DNA from: Planomonospora parontospora
GTDB taxonomy: Bacteria; Actinomycetota; Actinomycetes; Streptosporangiales; Streptosporangiaceae
DNA length: 62,679 nt
Reading direction: 5' to 3'
Assembly (NCBI GenBank): GCA_014647935.1
Contig: BMQD01000027.1
Location: 1-62,679, forward strand
Within the stretch, counting starts at the first letter, position 1. Every line of letters begins with the position of its first letter. Of the stretch, positions 52,696-61,164 are shown one piece after another. Below the pieces are notes generated by a model. It was not told the DNA's origin. It did no database searches and worked only from the letters and a program-made list of their open reading frames with translations. The position numbers and the translations under genes were made by a program.

Positions 52696-53814
52696 TCAGG
52701 CGGCGGGACCTGTGGGGACGGGAGTCTCCCCGGCGGTCCCGGCGGTACGGCGGGCGACCAGGGCCGCGTGCGTGGGGCCGTCCGGCACGCCGGCGGGACG
52801 GCGGGCGGCGAACTCCCTGCGGAGCACCGGCACGACCTCCTCGCCGAGGATGTCGAGCTGCTCCAGCACGGTCTTCAGCGGCAGGCCGGCGTGGTCCATC
52901 AGGAACAGCTGGCGCTGGTAGTCGCCGAAGGACTCACGGAAGGTCAGCGTCCGGTCGATCACCTGCTGCGGGCTGCCCACGGTGAGCGGGGTCTCGGCCG
53001 TGAACTCCTCCAGCGACGGGCCGTGGCCGTACACCGGGGCGTTGTCGAAGTAGGGGCGGAACTCGCGTACCGCGTCCTGGGAGTTCTTCCGCATGAACAC
53101 CTGGCCGCCGAGCCCGACGATCGCCTGCTCCGGGGTGCCGTGGCCGTAGTGGGCGAAGCGCTCCCGGTAGAGGCCGATCAGCCGGATGAAGTGCTCCTTC
53201 GGCCAGAAGATGTTGTTGGCGAAGAACCCGTCGCCGTAGTAGGCGGCCTGCTCGGCGATCTCCGGGCTGCGGATCGAGCCGTGCCAGACGAACGGCGGGA
53301 CCCCGTCGAGCGGCCGGGGGGTCGAGGTGAAGCCCTGCAGGGCGGTGCGGAAGCGCCCCTGCCAGTCCACGACGTCCTCGCGCCAGAGCCTGTGCAGCAG
53401 CGCGTAGTTCTCGACGGCCAGCGGGATGCCCTGCCGGATGTCCTGCCCGAACCAGGGGTAGACCGGCCCGGTGTTGCCGCGGCCCATCATCAGGTCGACG
53501 CGTCCGTCGGCCAGGTGCTGCAGCATGGCGTAGTCTTCGGCGATCTTGACCGGGTCGTTGGTCGTGATCAGGGTCGTGGCGGTGGAGAGGATGAGCCGTT
53601 CGGTCCGGGCGGCGATGTAGCCGAGCATGGTCGTCGGCGACGACGGTACGAAGGGCGGGTTGTGGTGCTCGCCGGTGGCGAAGACGTCCAGGCCGACCTC
53701 CTCCGCCTTGAGGGCGATGGCCACCATCGCCTTGATCCGCTCGTGCTCGCTCGGCGTCCTGCCCGTGGTCGGGTCCGTGGTGACGTCGCCTACGGTGAAG
53801 ATCCCGAACTGCAT
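52696..53814 (-). CDS. Luciferase-like monooxygenase (CE1758 type)
   Basis: A 372-residue FMNH2-dependent monooxygenase: MQFGIFTVGDVTTDPTTGRTPSEHER in part, GLDVFATGEHHNPPFVPSSPTTML in part, LMMGRGNTGPVYPWFGQDIRQG in part, FANNIFWP. It belongs to a family usually paired with the reductase that follows here 76 bp downstream. Substrate unknown. ATG 53814 is chosen; GTG 53823 (three residues longer) is closer to GGAGG. The C-terminal 30 residues are encoded by sequence partly duplicated in the spacer before the reductase (about 52651-52690). Confidence 0.88.
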   Translation of the reverse strand: MQFGIFTVGDVTTDPTTGRTPSEHERIKAMVAIALKAEEVGLDVFATGEHHNPPFVPSSPTTMLGYIAARTERLILSTATTLITTNDPVKIAEDYAMLQHLADGRVDLMMGRGNTGPVYPWFGQDIRQGIPLAVENYALLHRLWREDVVDWQGRFRTALQGFTSTPRPLDGVPPFVWHGSIRSPEIAEQAAYYGDGFFANNIFWPKEHFIRLIGLYRERFAHYGHGTPEQAIVGLGGQVFMRKNSQDAVREFRPYFDNAPVYGHGPSLEEFTAETPLTVGSPQQVIDRTLTFRESFGDYQRQLFLMDHAGLPLKTVLEQLDILGEEVVPVLRREFAARRPAGVPDGPTHAALVARRTAGTAGETPVPTGPAA

Positions 53815-53968
53815 CGTGCTCACCGTCCTCCATCTCGTTGAACTTTCAACTTTCCTCAGCGCTGCAGAACGAGAGCGTATTCCCTCCGGCCGCCCTCCCG
53901 GCGGGCGCGGGGGAATCGTCCCGCTGGGAGCGGGTAGGGGCGCAGGGAGCCCTCGACCGGGAGGGACG

Positions 53969-55003
53969 ATGACCTGCATGACCTCTGCGACGGCCTCTGC
54001 GACGGCCTCTGCGACGGCCTCTGCGACGGCCTCTGTGACCTCCGCGACCGCCACCCTCGCCCTGGCGGGGGACACCATGCTCGGGCGCGGCGTCGGCGAG
54101 CTGCTGGCCGGGCCCGCGGACCACCTGTCCGGCGAGGTCCGCGCGCACCTCGCCGGGGCCGACCTCGTCGTGCTCAACCTGGAGTGCTGCGTCTCCGCCC
54201 GGGGCGAGCCCTGGGACGCGCCGGGCAAGCCGTTCCACTTCCGGGCCCCGCCGCGGGCCGCGGGGCTGCTCGCCGAGCTCGGCGTCGGATGCGTCACGCT
54301 GGCCAACAACCATGCGCTGGACTACGGGCGCACCGCGCTGCTGGACACCCTCGGCCACCTGGACCGGGCCGGGATCCGTACGGTGGGGGCCGGGGCGACG
54401 GAGGAGGAGGCCAGGGCGGGCGCGGTCCTGGCGGCGGGCGGTCTGCGGATCGGCGTACTCGGCGTCACCGACCACCCGGACGACTTCGCCGCGGGCCCGG
54501 ACACCCCCGGGGTCGCCTACGCCGGCCTGCCGTACGGCGTCCCGTCCTGGCTGACCGACCGGATCGGCGCGCTGCGGGAGAAGGCCGACCTCGTGCTGGT
54601 CACCCCGCACTGGGGACCCAACATGACCACGGAGCCCCTGCCGTACGTGCGCTCCGCCGCCGGGACGCTGGTCGCCGCGGGGGCGGACCTGGTCGCGGGC
54701 CACTCGGCGCACCTGTTCCACGGCGTCGCCCCGCCCGTCCTGTACGACCTCGGCGACTTCGTCGACGACTACTACGCCGACCCGGACCTCCGCAACGACC
54801 TGGGCCTGCTCTTCCTGGTCACCCTGGACGGGCGGGGACCGGTACGGCTGCGCGCGGTGCCGCTCAGACTGGAGTACGGCCGCACCGGTCCGGCCCGCGG
54901 CGGGGACCGGGAGTGGATCAGGGACCGGTTCACCGCCGCCTGCGCGGCCCTGGGCTCCGAGGCGCGGGAGGAGGAGGGCCTGCTCGTCCTGGACCTCCGC
55001 TGA
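53969..55003 (+). CDS. CapA/PgsA-family metallophosphatase-like protein
   Basis: A 344-residue protein of the CapA fold: ATLALAGDTMLGRGVGELL with the metal Asp, ADLVVLNLECCVSA, VTLANNHALDYGR, TPHWGPNM, AGHSAHLFHGVAP, LYDLGDFVDDYY. In poly-gamma-glutamate producers CapA-like proteins act in polymer synthesis or export; many actinobacterial copies have unknown roles. No signal peptide is evident. The N-terminus is an Ala/Thr/Ser tract made by four perfect 12-bp repeats. ATG 53969 follows GGGAGG. Confidence 0.85.
   Translation: MTCMTSATASATASATASATASVTSATATLALAGDTMLGRGVGELLAGPADHLSGEVRAHLAGADLVVLNLECCVSARGEPWDAPGKPFHFRAPPRAAGLLAELGVGCVTLANNHALDYGRTALLDTLGHLDRAGIRTVGAGATEEEARAGAVLAAGGLRIGVLGVTDHPDDFAAGPDTPGVAYAGLPYGVPSWLTDRIGALREKADLVLVTPHWGPNMTTEPLPYVRSAAGTLVAAGADLVAGHSAHLFHGVAPPVLYDLGDFVDDYYADPDLRNDLGLLFLVTLDGRGPVRLRAVPLRLEYGRTGPARGGDREWIRDRFTAACAALGSEAREEEGLLVLDLR
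53987..54034 (+). repeat. Four perfect 12-bp repeats at the start of the CapA-like gene
   Basis: GCGACGGCCTCT occurs four times in tandem (53987-54034), encoding (Ala-Thr-Ala-Ser)4, with a degenerate fifth unit after it. In frame, only six codons after the ATG. Confidence 0.95.
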
Positions 55004-55077
55004 GCGGCCCCGCGCCGGGGCGCCGTATCCGGAGCGCCGCGGCGGCCGCCCTCGGCCGGTGGTCCCCGCGCGCCGTC

Positions 55078-55260
55078 CAGCGGTCCGTCGCCGGAGTCGT
55101 GGCCGCCGACCAGCCGTTCGGCCAGGCCGCCACGTGCGGGTACGGCATCGAGGTGAAGCCGCGCAGCGTCCCCGATCGCTTCCGCTCGCCGGCGCGGTAG
55201 GTGATCGACCGCTCCGGGCCGGTCAGCGGGTCGACCCCGGCGAAGTGGTCCCAGTGAGGA
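55078..55260 (-). pseudogene. Gene fragment of unknown family
   Basis: A leftward frame gives HWDHFAGVDPLTGPERSITY, then RGFTSMPYPHVAAWPNGWSA, with protein-like composition, but has no start, an upstream stop near 55270, and degenerates into Arg/Pro/Gly toward the CapA end. I do not recognise the family. The spacer 55004-55331 otherwise holds only the promoter of the next gene. Confidence 0.35.
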
Positions 55261-55331
55261 CTTTTACATGGTCACGGACAAGAGCCGGTGCCTAACGTTC
55301 TGCTCGGGCGACTCCAACCGCAAGGAGTGAC

Positions 55332-56090
55332 ATGAAACTGATCGCAGCGATCGCCGCCACGATGGTGCTCACCTCCTCCCCGGCCGCGGCCGAACCCGAG
55401 GAGAGCGACAGGGAGATCCCCCTGGCGCACATCGAGTACACGACCGGTCTCACCGTGAGCTTCTCCGACAGCCGGCCTTCCAACGAAGTGGGGATGTCCC
55501 AGCTCGGGATCATCGGCGGCGCGCCGCTCATCGACTGGGAGCGGAGCAACAGTTACCTGCAGACCTACCTGGAGATCACCCCGTCCGACGTGCCGGTGCC
55601 CCGGCGCCTCGTCGAGGACCACGGCACCGACCTCCCCGCCGAGCTGCAGGGGCGGCGGATCACCAGCGAGCCGGTCACCGTACGCGGCCTGACCGCTCCG
55701 GCCAGCGCCGTGCTCTCCGCGTCGTGCACCGCCGAACACTGGGGCTGGCACCTCTGGCACGACAACGCCCAGGCCGGCTTGGCTCCCAAGTCGTACACCA
55801 CCCTCGACTTCGGCGGTTTCAAGGAGCGTCGCGCGGAGAGCTTCGTCTTCAACTGCCTGCCGGCGGGCTCGCCGAGTCATCTGTGGGCCCGGCACCGGCT
55901 GTACTACTGGAACGGCACCAGCTGGTGGAAGCACGCGGACGTGAAGGTCGGCCCGGGGCTTCAGTCGGAAAAGGTCAAGGGCACGGTCAAGCGCCACCGC
56001 AAGGTCACATATGACGACGGCTGGGGGTCCAGCCCCAACTGCCTCAGCGGGGCGTGCAAGTACACCCGTGAGGGACGTTTCACCAGCTGA
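55332..56090 (+). CDS. Secreted protein of unknown function
   Basis: A 252-residue exported protein. Signal peptide MKLIAAIAATMVLTSSPAAA, cleavage after AAA or AEP. The mature chain is rich in aromatic residues: AEHWGWHLWHDNAQAG, HRLYYWNGTSWWKHADVKV, and four to five Cys (SCTAEHW, FNCLPAG, PNCLSGACK) probably in disulfides. I do not recognise the family. AAGGAG lies 5 bp before ATG 55332. It stands alone, followed by egtA 236 bp later. Confidence 0.78.
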   Translation: MKLIAAIAATMVLTSSPAAAEPEESDREIPLAHIEYTTGLTVSFSDSRPSNEVGMSQLGIIGGAPLIDWERSNSYLQTYLEITPSDVPVPRRLVEDHGTDLPAELQGRRITSEPVTVRGLTAPASAVLSASCTAEHWGWHLWHDNAQAGLAPKSYTTLDFGGFKERRAESFVFNCLPAGSPSHLWARHRLYYWNGTSWWKHADVKVGPGLQSEKVKGTVKRHRKVTYDDGWGSSPNCLSGACKYTREGRFTS

Positions 56091-56326
56091 CGGGCGCGTG
56101 CGGGAGCCGCGGTGCGCGGTCGGGCCGGAGGAACGCGGGGCGCCTGGCTTCCGGCGGCCCCGGCGGCCCCGGCCGCCCCGATCGCGACGAGTCGCCGCGC
56201 GCCCCGAAGGATCATCGGGACGGGGACGGCGTCGATCGGCGAGGCGGACGCGGATGTCCTTCTGAGATCTTGTCTTGCTCCGGTCCCTGGGAGATGGTGG
56301 AGACCGTGTGCCGGACGGGAGGTGGC

Positions 56327-57517
56327 ATGTCCTTTCTCACCGAAGACGACGTCTACGACCATGTCCACGGGATCTGCTTCAAGACCGGCCCGCCCGGGCT
56401 GACCGGCATCGAGTCGGAATGGCTGGTCACCGATCCGGCCAGACCCGGCGAGCACGTCCCCCTGCCCCGCCTCACCGCCGCCGTCCGGGCGGCCTCCCCG
56501 CTGCCCTCGGGCAGCGCCGTCACCTACGAACCCGGCGGCCAGCTGGAGCTCAGCTCCCCGCCCCTGCCCGGTCCGGCCGCCGCGCGCCGGGCCCTCGAGG
56601 CCGACCTGCGCCACCTGGATCCGCACCTGGCCGCCGCGGGACTGCGCCGCACCGGATACGGGCTGGATCCGCACAGATCCCCGCTGCGGCAGCTGGACCT
56701 CCCCCGGTACACCGCGATGGAGGCGTACTTCGACGCCCGCAACGCGGCCGGGCGCGCCATGATGTGCTGCACCGCCTCCATCCAGGTCTGCCTCGACATC
56801 GGCCGCGACCCCGGCGACGCGCGCGCCCGGTGGCGGCTGCTGCACCGGCTGGGGCCGGTGCTGGTGGCGGCGTTCGCCAACTCGCCTCTGTGGCGGGGGC
56901 GCCCCACCGGCCGGCGCTCCACCCGGCAGGCCCTCTGGGCGGCGCTCGACCCGTCGCGCAGCCGTACCGTGCCGGACGGCGGCCCCGACCCGGCGGCGGC
57001 CTGGGCGCGCTACGCGCTCGACGCGCGGGTGATGGCCGTGCGGCGGACCGACGGCCCGTGGGCCGTCGACCCGGGCCTGACCTTCCGGGACTGGCTCGGG
57101 GGAGGCCGGTACGGCCGGCCGACGGCCGACGACCTCGACTACCACCTGAGCACGCTGTTCCCGCCGGTCCGGCCGCGCGGCTGGTTCGAGCTGCGGATGA
57201 TCGACGCCCTGCCCGAACCGTGGTGGCCGGTGCCGCTCGCCGTCGCGGCCGCCCTGACCGACGATCCCCGGGCCGCGGACGCGTGCGCCGAGGCCGTCGA
57301 ACCCCTGCCTCCGGACGCCTGGGAGGACGCGGCCCGCACCGGACCGGGCGGGCCGGGGCTCGCCAGGGCGTCGCGGACCTGCTTCGCCGCGGCCCGCGAC
57401 GCCCTGCCCCGGATCGGGGCCGCCGACCTGGTGCCCCTGGTGGACGCCTACATCGAACGCTACGTCGAACCCGGCCGGTGCCCGGCCGACGACCTGCTCT
57501 GCGAGGTGCCGACTTGA
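56327..57517 (+). CDS. egtA: EgtA, glutamate-cysteine ligase of ergothioneine synthesis
   Basis: A 396-residue ligase of the GCS2-like group: TGIESEWLV, VTYEPGGQLELSSPPLPG in part, MMCCTASIQVCLDIGRD, VLVAAFANSPLWRG, WFELRMIDALPEPWWPVP in part. It makes gamma-glutamylcysteine for ergothioneine. ATG 56327 follows GGGAGG. Its stop overlaps the egtB start (TTGA). First gene of egtABCD. Confidence 0.92.
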   Translation: MSFLTEDDVYDHVHGICFKTGPPGLTGIESEWLVTDPARPGEHVPLPRLTAAVRAASPLPSGSAVTYEPGGQLELSSPPLPGPAAARRALEADLRHLDPHLAAAGLRRTGYGLDPHRSPLRQLDLPRYTAMEAYFDARNAAGRAMMCCTASIQVCLDIGRDPGDARARWRLLHRLGPVLVAAFANSPLWRGRPTGRRSTRQALWAALDPSRSRTVPDGGPDPAAAWARYALDARVMAVRRTDGPWAVDPGLTFRDWLGGGRYGRPTADDLDYHLSTLFPPVRPRGWFELRMIDALPEPWWPVPLAVAAALTDDPRAADACAEAVEPLPPDAWEDAARTGPGGPGLARASRTCFAAARDALPRIGAADLVPLVDAYIERYVEPGRCPADDLLCEVPT

Positions 57518-58911
57518 CCACCGAGGATGTGACCACCGAAGGCGTGAACAGCGCGGACACGACCACCGCGGACATGACCACCGAGGACGGGATCAAGGAA
57601 CGCGTCGCCGCCGAACTGGAGGCCGTACGGCGGCGCAGCCTCGGGCTGACCGTGGACGTCCTGGACACCGGGGAGCTGACGGCCCAGCACTCGCCGCTGA
57701 TGTCCCCGCTGGTGTGGGACCTGGCCCACGTCGGCAACTACGAGGAGCAGTGGCTGGTGCGGGCCGCGGCCGGGGACGCGCCGCTCCGGCCGGAGATCGA
57801 CCGGCTCTACGACGCCTTCGAGCACCCCCGGGCGGACCGGGTCGCGCTGCCCCTGCTGCCGCCGCGCGAGGCGCGGAGCTACCTCGACCAGGTGCGTTCG
57901 CGGGTGCTGGACTCCCTCGGCCGGGTCCGGTTCACTCCCGACCGGCCGCTGCTGGCGGGCGGCTTCGTCTACGGGATGGTCGTCCAGCACGAGCACCAGC
58001 ACGACGAGACGATGCTCGCCACCCACCAGCTCCGCCGGGGCGGCCCGGTGCTGGACGAACCGGCCGTTCCGGTGCCCGGCGTCCTTCCCGGACCGGCGGA
58101 GGTCCTCGTCGGGGAGGGCCCCTTCACGATGGGCACGGACGGGGGCATGGACGGCGGCGGGGCCGGGGGAGGCGACCCCTGGTCCTACGACAACGAGCGC
58201 CCCGCCCACACCGTGCACCTGCCCGCCTACTGGATCGACGCCGCCCCGGTCGCCAACCGCGCCTACCTGGAGTTCGTGGCGGACGGCGGGTACGACCACC
58301 CCCGCTGGTGGACGCCCGCCGGGTGGGAGTGGCGCAACCGGTCGGGGAAGCGGACCCCGGCCTTCTGGGCGCGGGAGGGCGGGGAGTGGACGCGGCGCCG
58401 CTTCGGCCGGACCGAGCCGCTCCCGCCGGACGAGCCGGTGCAGCACGTGTGCTGGTACGAGGCGGACGCCTACGCCCGCTGGACCGGCAAGCGGCTGCCC
58501 ACGGAGGCCGAGTGGGAGAAGGCGGCCCGGTTCGACCCCGCGACCGGGACCTCCCGCCGCTTCCCCTGGGGCGACGCCGATCCCGGACCGGACCACGCCA
58601 ACCTGGGTCAGCGCAGGCTGGGCCCCGCCCCGGCGGGCGCGTTCCCCGCGGGGGCCTCGCCGTACGGCTGCCGGCAGATGATCGGCGACGTGTGGGAGTG
58701 GACCTCGACCGACTTCGCCGGCTACCCCGGATTCGCGGTCTTCCCCTACGCGGAGTACTCCGAGGTGTTCTTCGGCGGCGGGTACAAGGTGCTGCGCGGC
58801 GGCTCGTGGGCGACCCACCCGTCGGTGGCCCGGGCCACGTTCCGCAACTGGGACTACCCGGTCCGCAGGCAGATCTTCGCCGGGTTCCGCTGCGCCCGGG
58901 ACGCCGCCTAG
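57514..58911 (+). CDS. egtB: EgtB, ergothioneine sulfoxide synthase
   Basis: A 465-residue non-haem iron enzyme joining hercynine to gamma-glutamylcysteine with O2. DinB-like N-domain: SPLVWDLAHVGNYEEQWL (iron His) and HX3HXE (His159, His163, Glu165 in QHEHQHDETM). FGE-sulfatase domain: GPFTMGTDG, PVANRAYLEFV, LPTEAEWEKAARF, MIGDVWEWTSTDF, LRGGSWATHPSV, AGFRCARD. TTG start overlapping egtA; the first 26 residues are a TTED/TTEG-type repeat, so an ATG at 57574 is an alternative. Confidence 0.93.
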   Translation: MTTEDVTTEGVNSADTTTADMTTEDGIKERVAAELEAVRRRSLGLTVDVLDTGELTAQHSPLMSPLVWDLAHVGNYEEQWLVRAAAGDAPLRPEIDRLYDAFEHPRADRVALPLLPPREARSYLDQVRSRVLDSLGRVRFTPDRPLLAGGFVYGMVVQHEHQHDETMLATHQLRRGGPVLDEPAVPVPGVLPGPAEVLVGEGPFTMGTDGGMDGGGAGGGDPWSYDNERPAHTVHLPAYWIDAAPVANRAYLEFVADGGYDHPRWWTPAGWEWRNRSGKRTPAFWAREGGEWTRRRFGRTEPLPPDEPVQHVCWYEADAYARWTGKRLPTEAEWEKAARFDPATGTSRRFPWGDADPGPDHANLGQRRLGPAPAGAFPAGASPYGCRQMIGDVWEWTSTDFAGYPGFAVFPYAEYSEVFFGGGYKVLRGGSWATHPSVARATFRNWDYPVRRQIFAGFRCARDAA

Positions 58912-59682
58912 ATGTGCCGCCACCTGGCCTACCTCGGGCCGCCCGTCACGCTGCACGAGCTGCTGCACGTCCCGGAGCACTCCCTGCTCACCCAGTCCTA
59001 CGCCCCGCGCCGCCAGAAGCACGGCCTGGTCAACGCCGACGGGTACGGGGTGGGCTGGTACCACCCCGGCCGCACCCGCCCGGTCCGCTACCGCAGGGCC
59101 GCGCAGATGTGGGCGGACGCCTCCTTCGCCGAGGTCGCGCAGGTGGTCTCGTCGGCCTGCGTGCTGGCGGCGGTGCGCAGCGCCACCCCGGGCTTCCCCG
59201 TCGACGAGTCCTGCGCCCAGCCGTTCACCTGCGACGACCGGCTGTTCAGCCACAACGGCAGGATCGACGCCTTCGCCGCGGTGGAGGAGCGGCTGCGCGG
59301 CCTCGGCGAGAGCGGCGTCCCCGACGCCCGCGCCCCCGTCGACTCCGCGCTGCTGTTCGCCATGGCCGTACGGCTCTGGCGGCGGGGGAGCCCGCTGGAC
59401 GGCGCGCTCGCGTCGGTCGCCGCCCGGGCCGCCGCGCTCGCGCCCGGCCGCTACAACCTGCTCGCCACCGACGGCGTACGGCTGGCCGCCACCGCCTGCG
59501 GCGACAGCCTGTACCTGCGGTGCGACGGCGAATCCGTGGTCATCGCCTCCGAACCCTTCGACGACGACGCCCGCTGGCGGCCGGTCCCCGACGGCTCCCT
59601 CGTCACCGCGGACGCGCGCGGCGCCGTCATCCGCCCGATCAAGGAGATCGCATGTCCGAACCCGTTGTCGAGCGCCACCTGA
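58912..59682 (+). CDS. egtC: EgtC, class II glutamine amidotransferase-like amidohydrolase
   Basis: A 256-residue Ntn hydrolase with Cys2 as nucleophile (MCRHLAYLG). Other marks: NADGYGVGWYH, VLAAVRSATPG, CDDRLFSHNGRID, VDSALLFAMAVRLW. EgtC removes the gamma-glutamyl group from the sulfoxide intermediate. The ATG follows the egtB stop with no gap; the last 31 bp overlap egtD, making an Asn/Pro/Leu/Ser tail in a second frame. Confidence 0.93.
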   Translation: MCRHLAYLGPPVTLHELLHVPEHSLLTQSYAPRRQKHGLVNADGYGVGWYHPGRTRPVRYRRAAQMWADASFAEVAQVVSSACVLAAVRSATPGFPVDESCAQPFTCDDRLFSHNGRIDAFAAVEERLRGLGESGVPDARAPVDSALLFAMAVRLWRRGSPLDGALASVAARAAALAPGRYNLLATDGVRLAATACGDSLYLRCDGESVVIASEPFDDDARWRPVPDGSLVTADARGAVIRPIKEIACPNPLSSAT

Positions 59683-60641
59683 CCCCGGACGACCTGGCCA
59701 AGTCGCTCCGCCGGGACGTGTACGACGGACTGGCCGCCGCTCCCCGGACGCTGCCGCCCAAGTGGTTCTACGACGAGCGCGGCAGCGGGCTGTTCGAGGA
59801 GATCACCCGGCTGGAAGAGTACTACCTCACCCGCGCCGAGAAGGCGATCCTGCGCGGGCGGGCGGCCGAGGTCGCCGCCGAGACCGGGGCCGACACGCTC
59901 ATCGAGCTGGGTGCGGGCTCGGGGGAGAAGACCCGGCTGCTGCTCGGCGCGCTGCGCTCGGCCGGCACGCTCCGGCGGTACGTGCCGGTCGACGTCAGCG
60001 GTGACTTCCTGGCCGCCTCCGCCCGGCGGATCGGCGCCGAGTACCCGGGCCTGTCTGTGCGGGCGATCGTCGCCGACTTCGAACGGCACCTGGACGTCCT
60101 GCCGGACGGGGGCAGGAGACTGGTCGCCTTCCTGGGCTCGACCGTCGGCAACCTGTCCCCGGCGGAGCGCCGGTCGTTCTACGGGGGACTGCGCGCGGCG
60201 CTGGGGCCCGGCGACTCCCTGCTGCTCGGGTTCGACCTGGTCAAGGATCCGGTCCGGCTGCTCGCCGCCTACGACGACGCACAGGGGGTCACCGCCGAGT
60301 TCAACCGGAACGTGCTGCGCGTCGTCAACCGGGAGCTGGGCGCGGACTTCGTGCCCGAGGCGTTCGAGCACGTCGCCGTCTGGGACGCCGAGGCCGAGTG
60401 GATGGAGATGCGCCTGCGCTCCGCGACCGGCCAGCGGGTGCGCATCCCCGACCTGGACCTGGAGCTGGACTTCGCGGCGGGGGAGGAGATCCGTACCGAG
60501 ATCTCCGCCAAGTTCCGGCTCGCGGGCGTGCGCGCCGAGCTGGAGGGCGCCGGGTTCGCCGTGGAGCACTGGTGGACCGACCCGCCGGGCGACTTCGCCC
60601 TGTGCGTCGCCGGAGTCGGGGAGAATGGCGGGTCGGCTTGA
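59652..60641 (+). CDS. egtD: EgtD, histidine N-alpha-trimethyltransferase
   Basis: A 329-residue SAM methyltransferase converting histidine to hercynine. Marks: LPPKWFYDERGSGLFEEITRLEEYYLTRAE in part, SAM motif TLIELGAGSGEKTRLLL, LVAFLGSTVGNLSP, LLLGFDLVKDP, AEFNRNVLRVVNRELGADF in part. AAGGAG 6 bp before ATG 59652, inside egtC. Completes egtABCD; the lyase gene egtE is not in the window. Confidence 0.94.
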   Translation: MSEPVVERHLTPDDLAKSLRRDVYDGLAAAPRTLPPKWFYDERGSGLFEEITRLEEYYLTRAEKAILRGRAAEVAAETGADTLIELGAGSGEKTRLLLGALRSAGTLRRYVPVDVSGDFLAASARRIGAEYPGLSVRAIVADFERHLDVLPDGGRRLVAFLGSTVGNLSPAERRSFYGGLRAALGPGDSLLLGFDLVKDPVRLLAAYDDAQGVTAEFNRNVLRVVNRELGADFVPEAFEHVAVWDAEAEWMEMRLRSATGQRVRIPDLDLELDFAAGEEIRTEISAKFRLAGVRAELEGAGFAVEHWWTDPPGDFALCVAGVGENGGSA

Positions 60642-60736
60642 GATCCGGCCGCGGGCCGGTGTCCGGGACGGGGCGGCGGCTCCGACGTCTCCGGTGAGGG
60701 CGCCGGAGAACCGGTGCCGGAAGCGGAGGAGAGACC

Positions 60737-61156
60737 GTGAAGTACATGATCCTGACCTACGCCTCGCAGCGGGACTACGACGCCATGGCGGGCCGGCCCG
60801 GTGAGCCGGGCGCCTGGTCCGCGGAGGACTTCGCGGCGATGGGCGCGTTCATGGAGTCCTTCAACAAGGACCTGGAGGAGTCCGGCGAGCTCGTCGAGAC
60901 GCGGGGCCTGACCGCCCCGGTCCACACCCGCAGGGTCGGGCCGCTGCGGGAGGGCGTGCCGGTCGTGACGGACGGGCCGTACGCCGAGACCCAGGAGGTC
61001 CTGGCGGGCTACTGGATCGTGGAGTGCGAGAGCTTCGACCGGGCGACCGAGATCGCGGCCCGGTTGGCGGAGTGCCCGGCCCCGGCCGACGTCGTCGCGC
61101 GCGCGGTGGCGGACGTGCGGCCGCTCGCCGACTCCCAGGGCGACCTGGGGTTCTGA
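60737..61156 (+). CDS. YCII/DGPF-domain protein
   Basis: A 139-residue ferredoxin-like fold: KYMILTYASQRDYDAM, DLEESGELVETRGLT, VVTDGPYAETQEVLAGYWIVECES in part, with the DGPF-type motif as DGPYAE. Such genes are paired with ECF42 sigma factors; their role is unknown, possibly an enzyme or sensor. GTG start after GAGGAGA. The next gene begins 8 bp after its stop. Confidence 0.9.
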   Translation: MKYMILTYASQRDYDAMAGRPGEPGAWSAEDFAAMGAFMESFNKDLEESGELVETRGLTAPVHTRRVGPLREGVPVVTDGPYAETQEVLAGYWIVECESFDRATEIAARLAECPAPADVVARAVADVRPLADSQGDLGF

Positions 61157-61164
61157 TCCCCGCC

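Noticed and set aside
57460-59253. A 597-codon leftward frame opposite egtB/egtC
   Set aside because: Shadow of egtB and egtC, which show all catalytic motifs.
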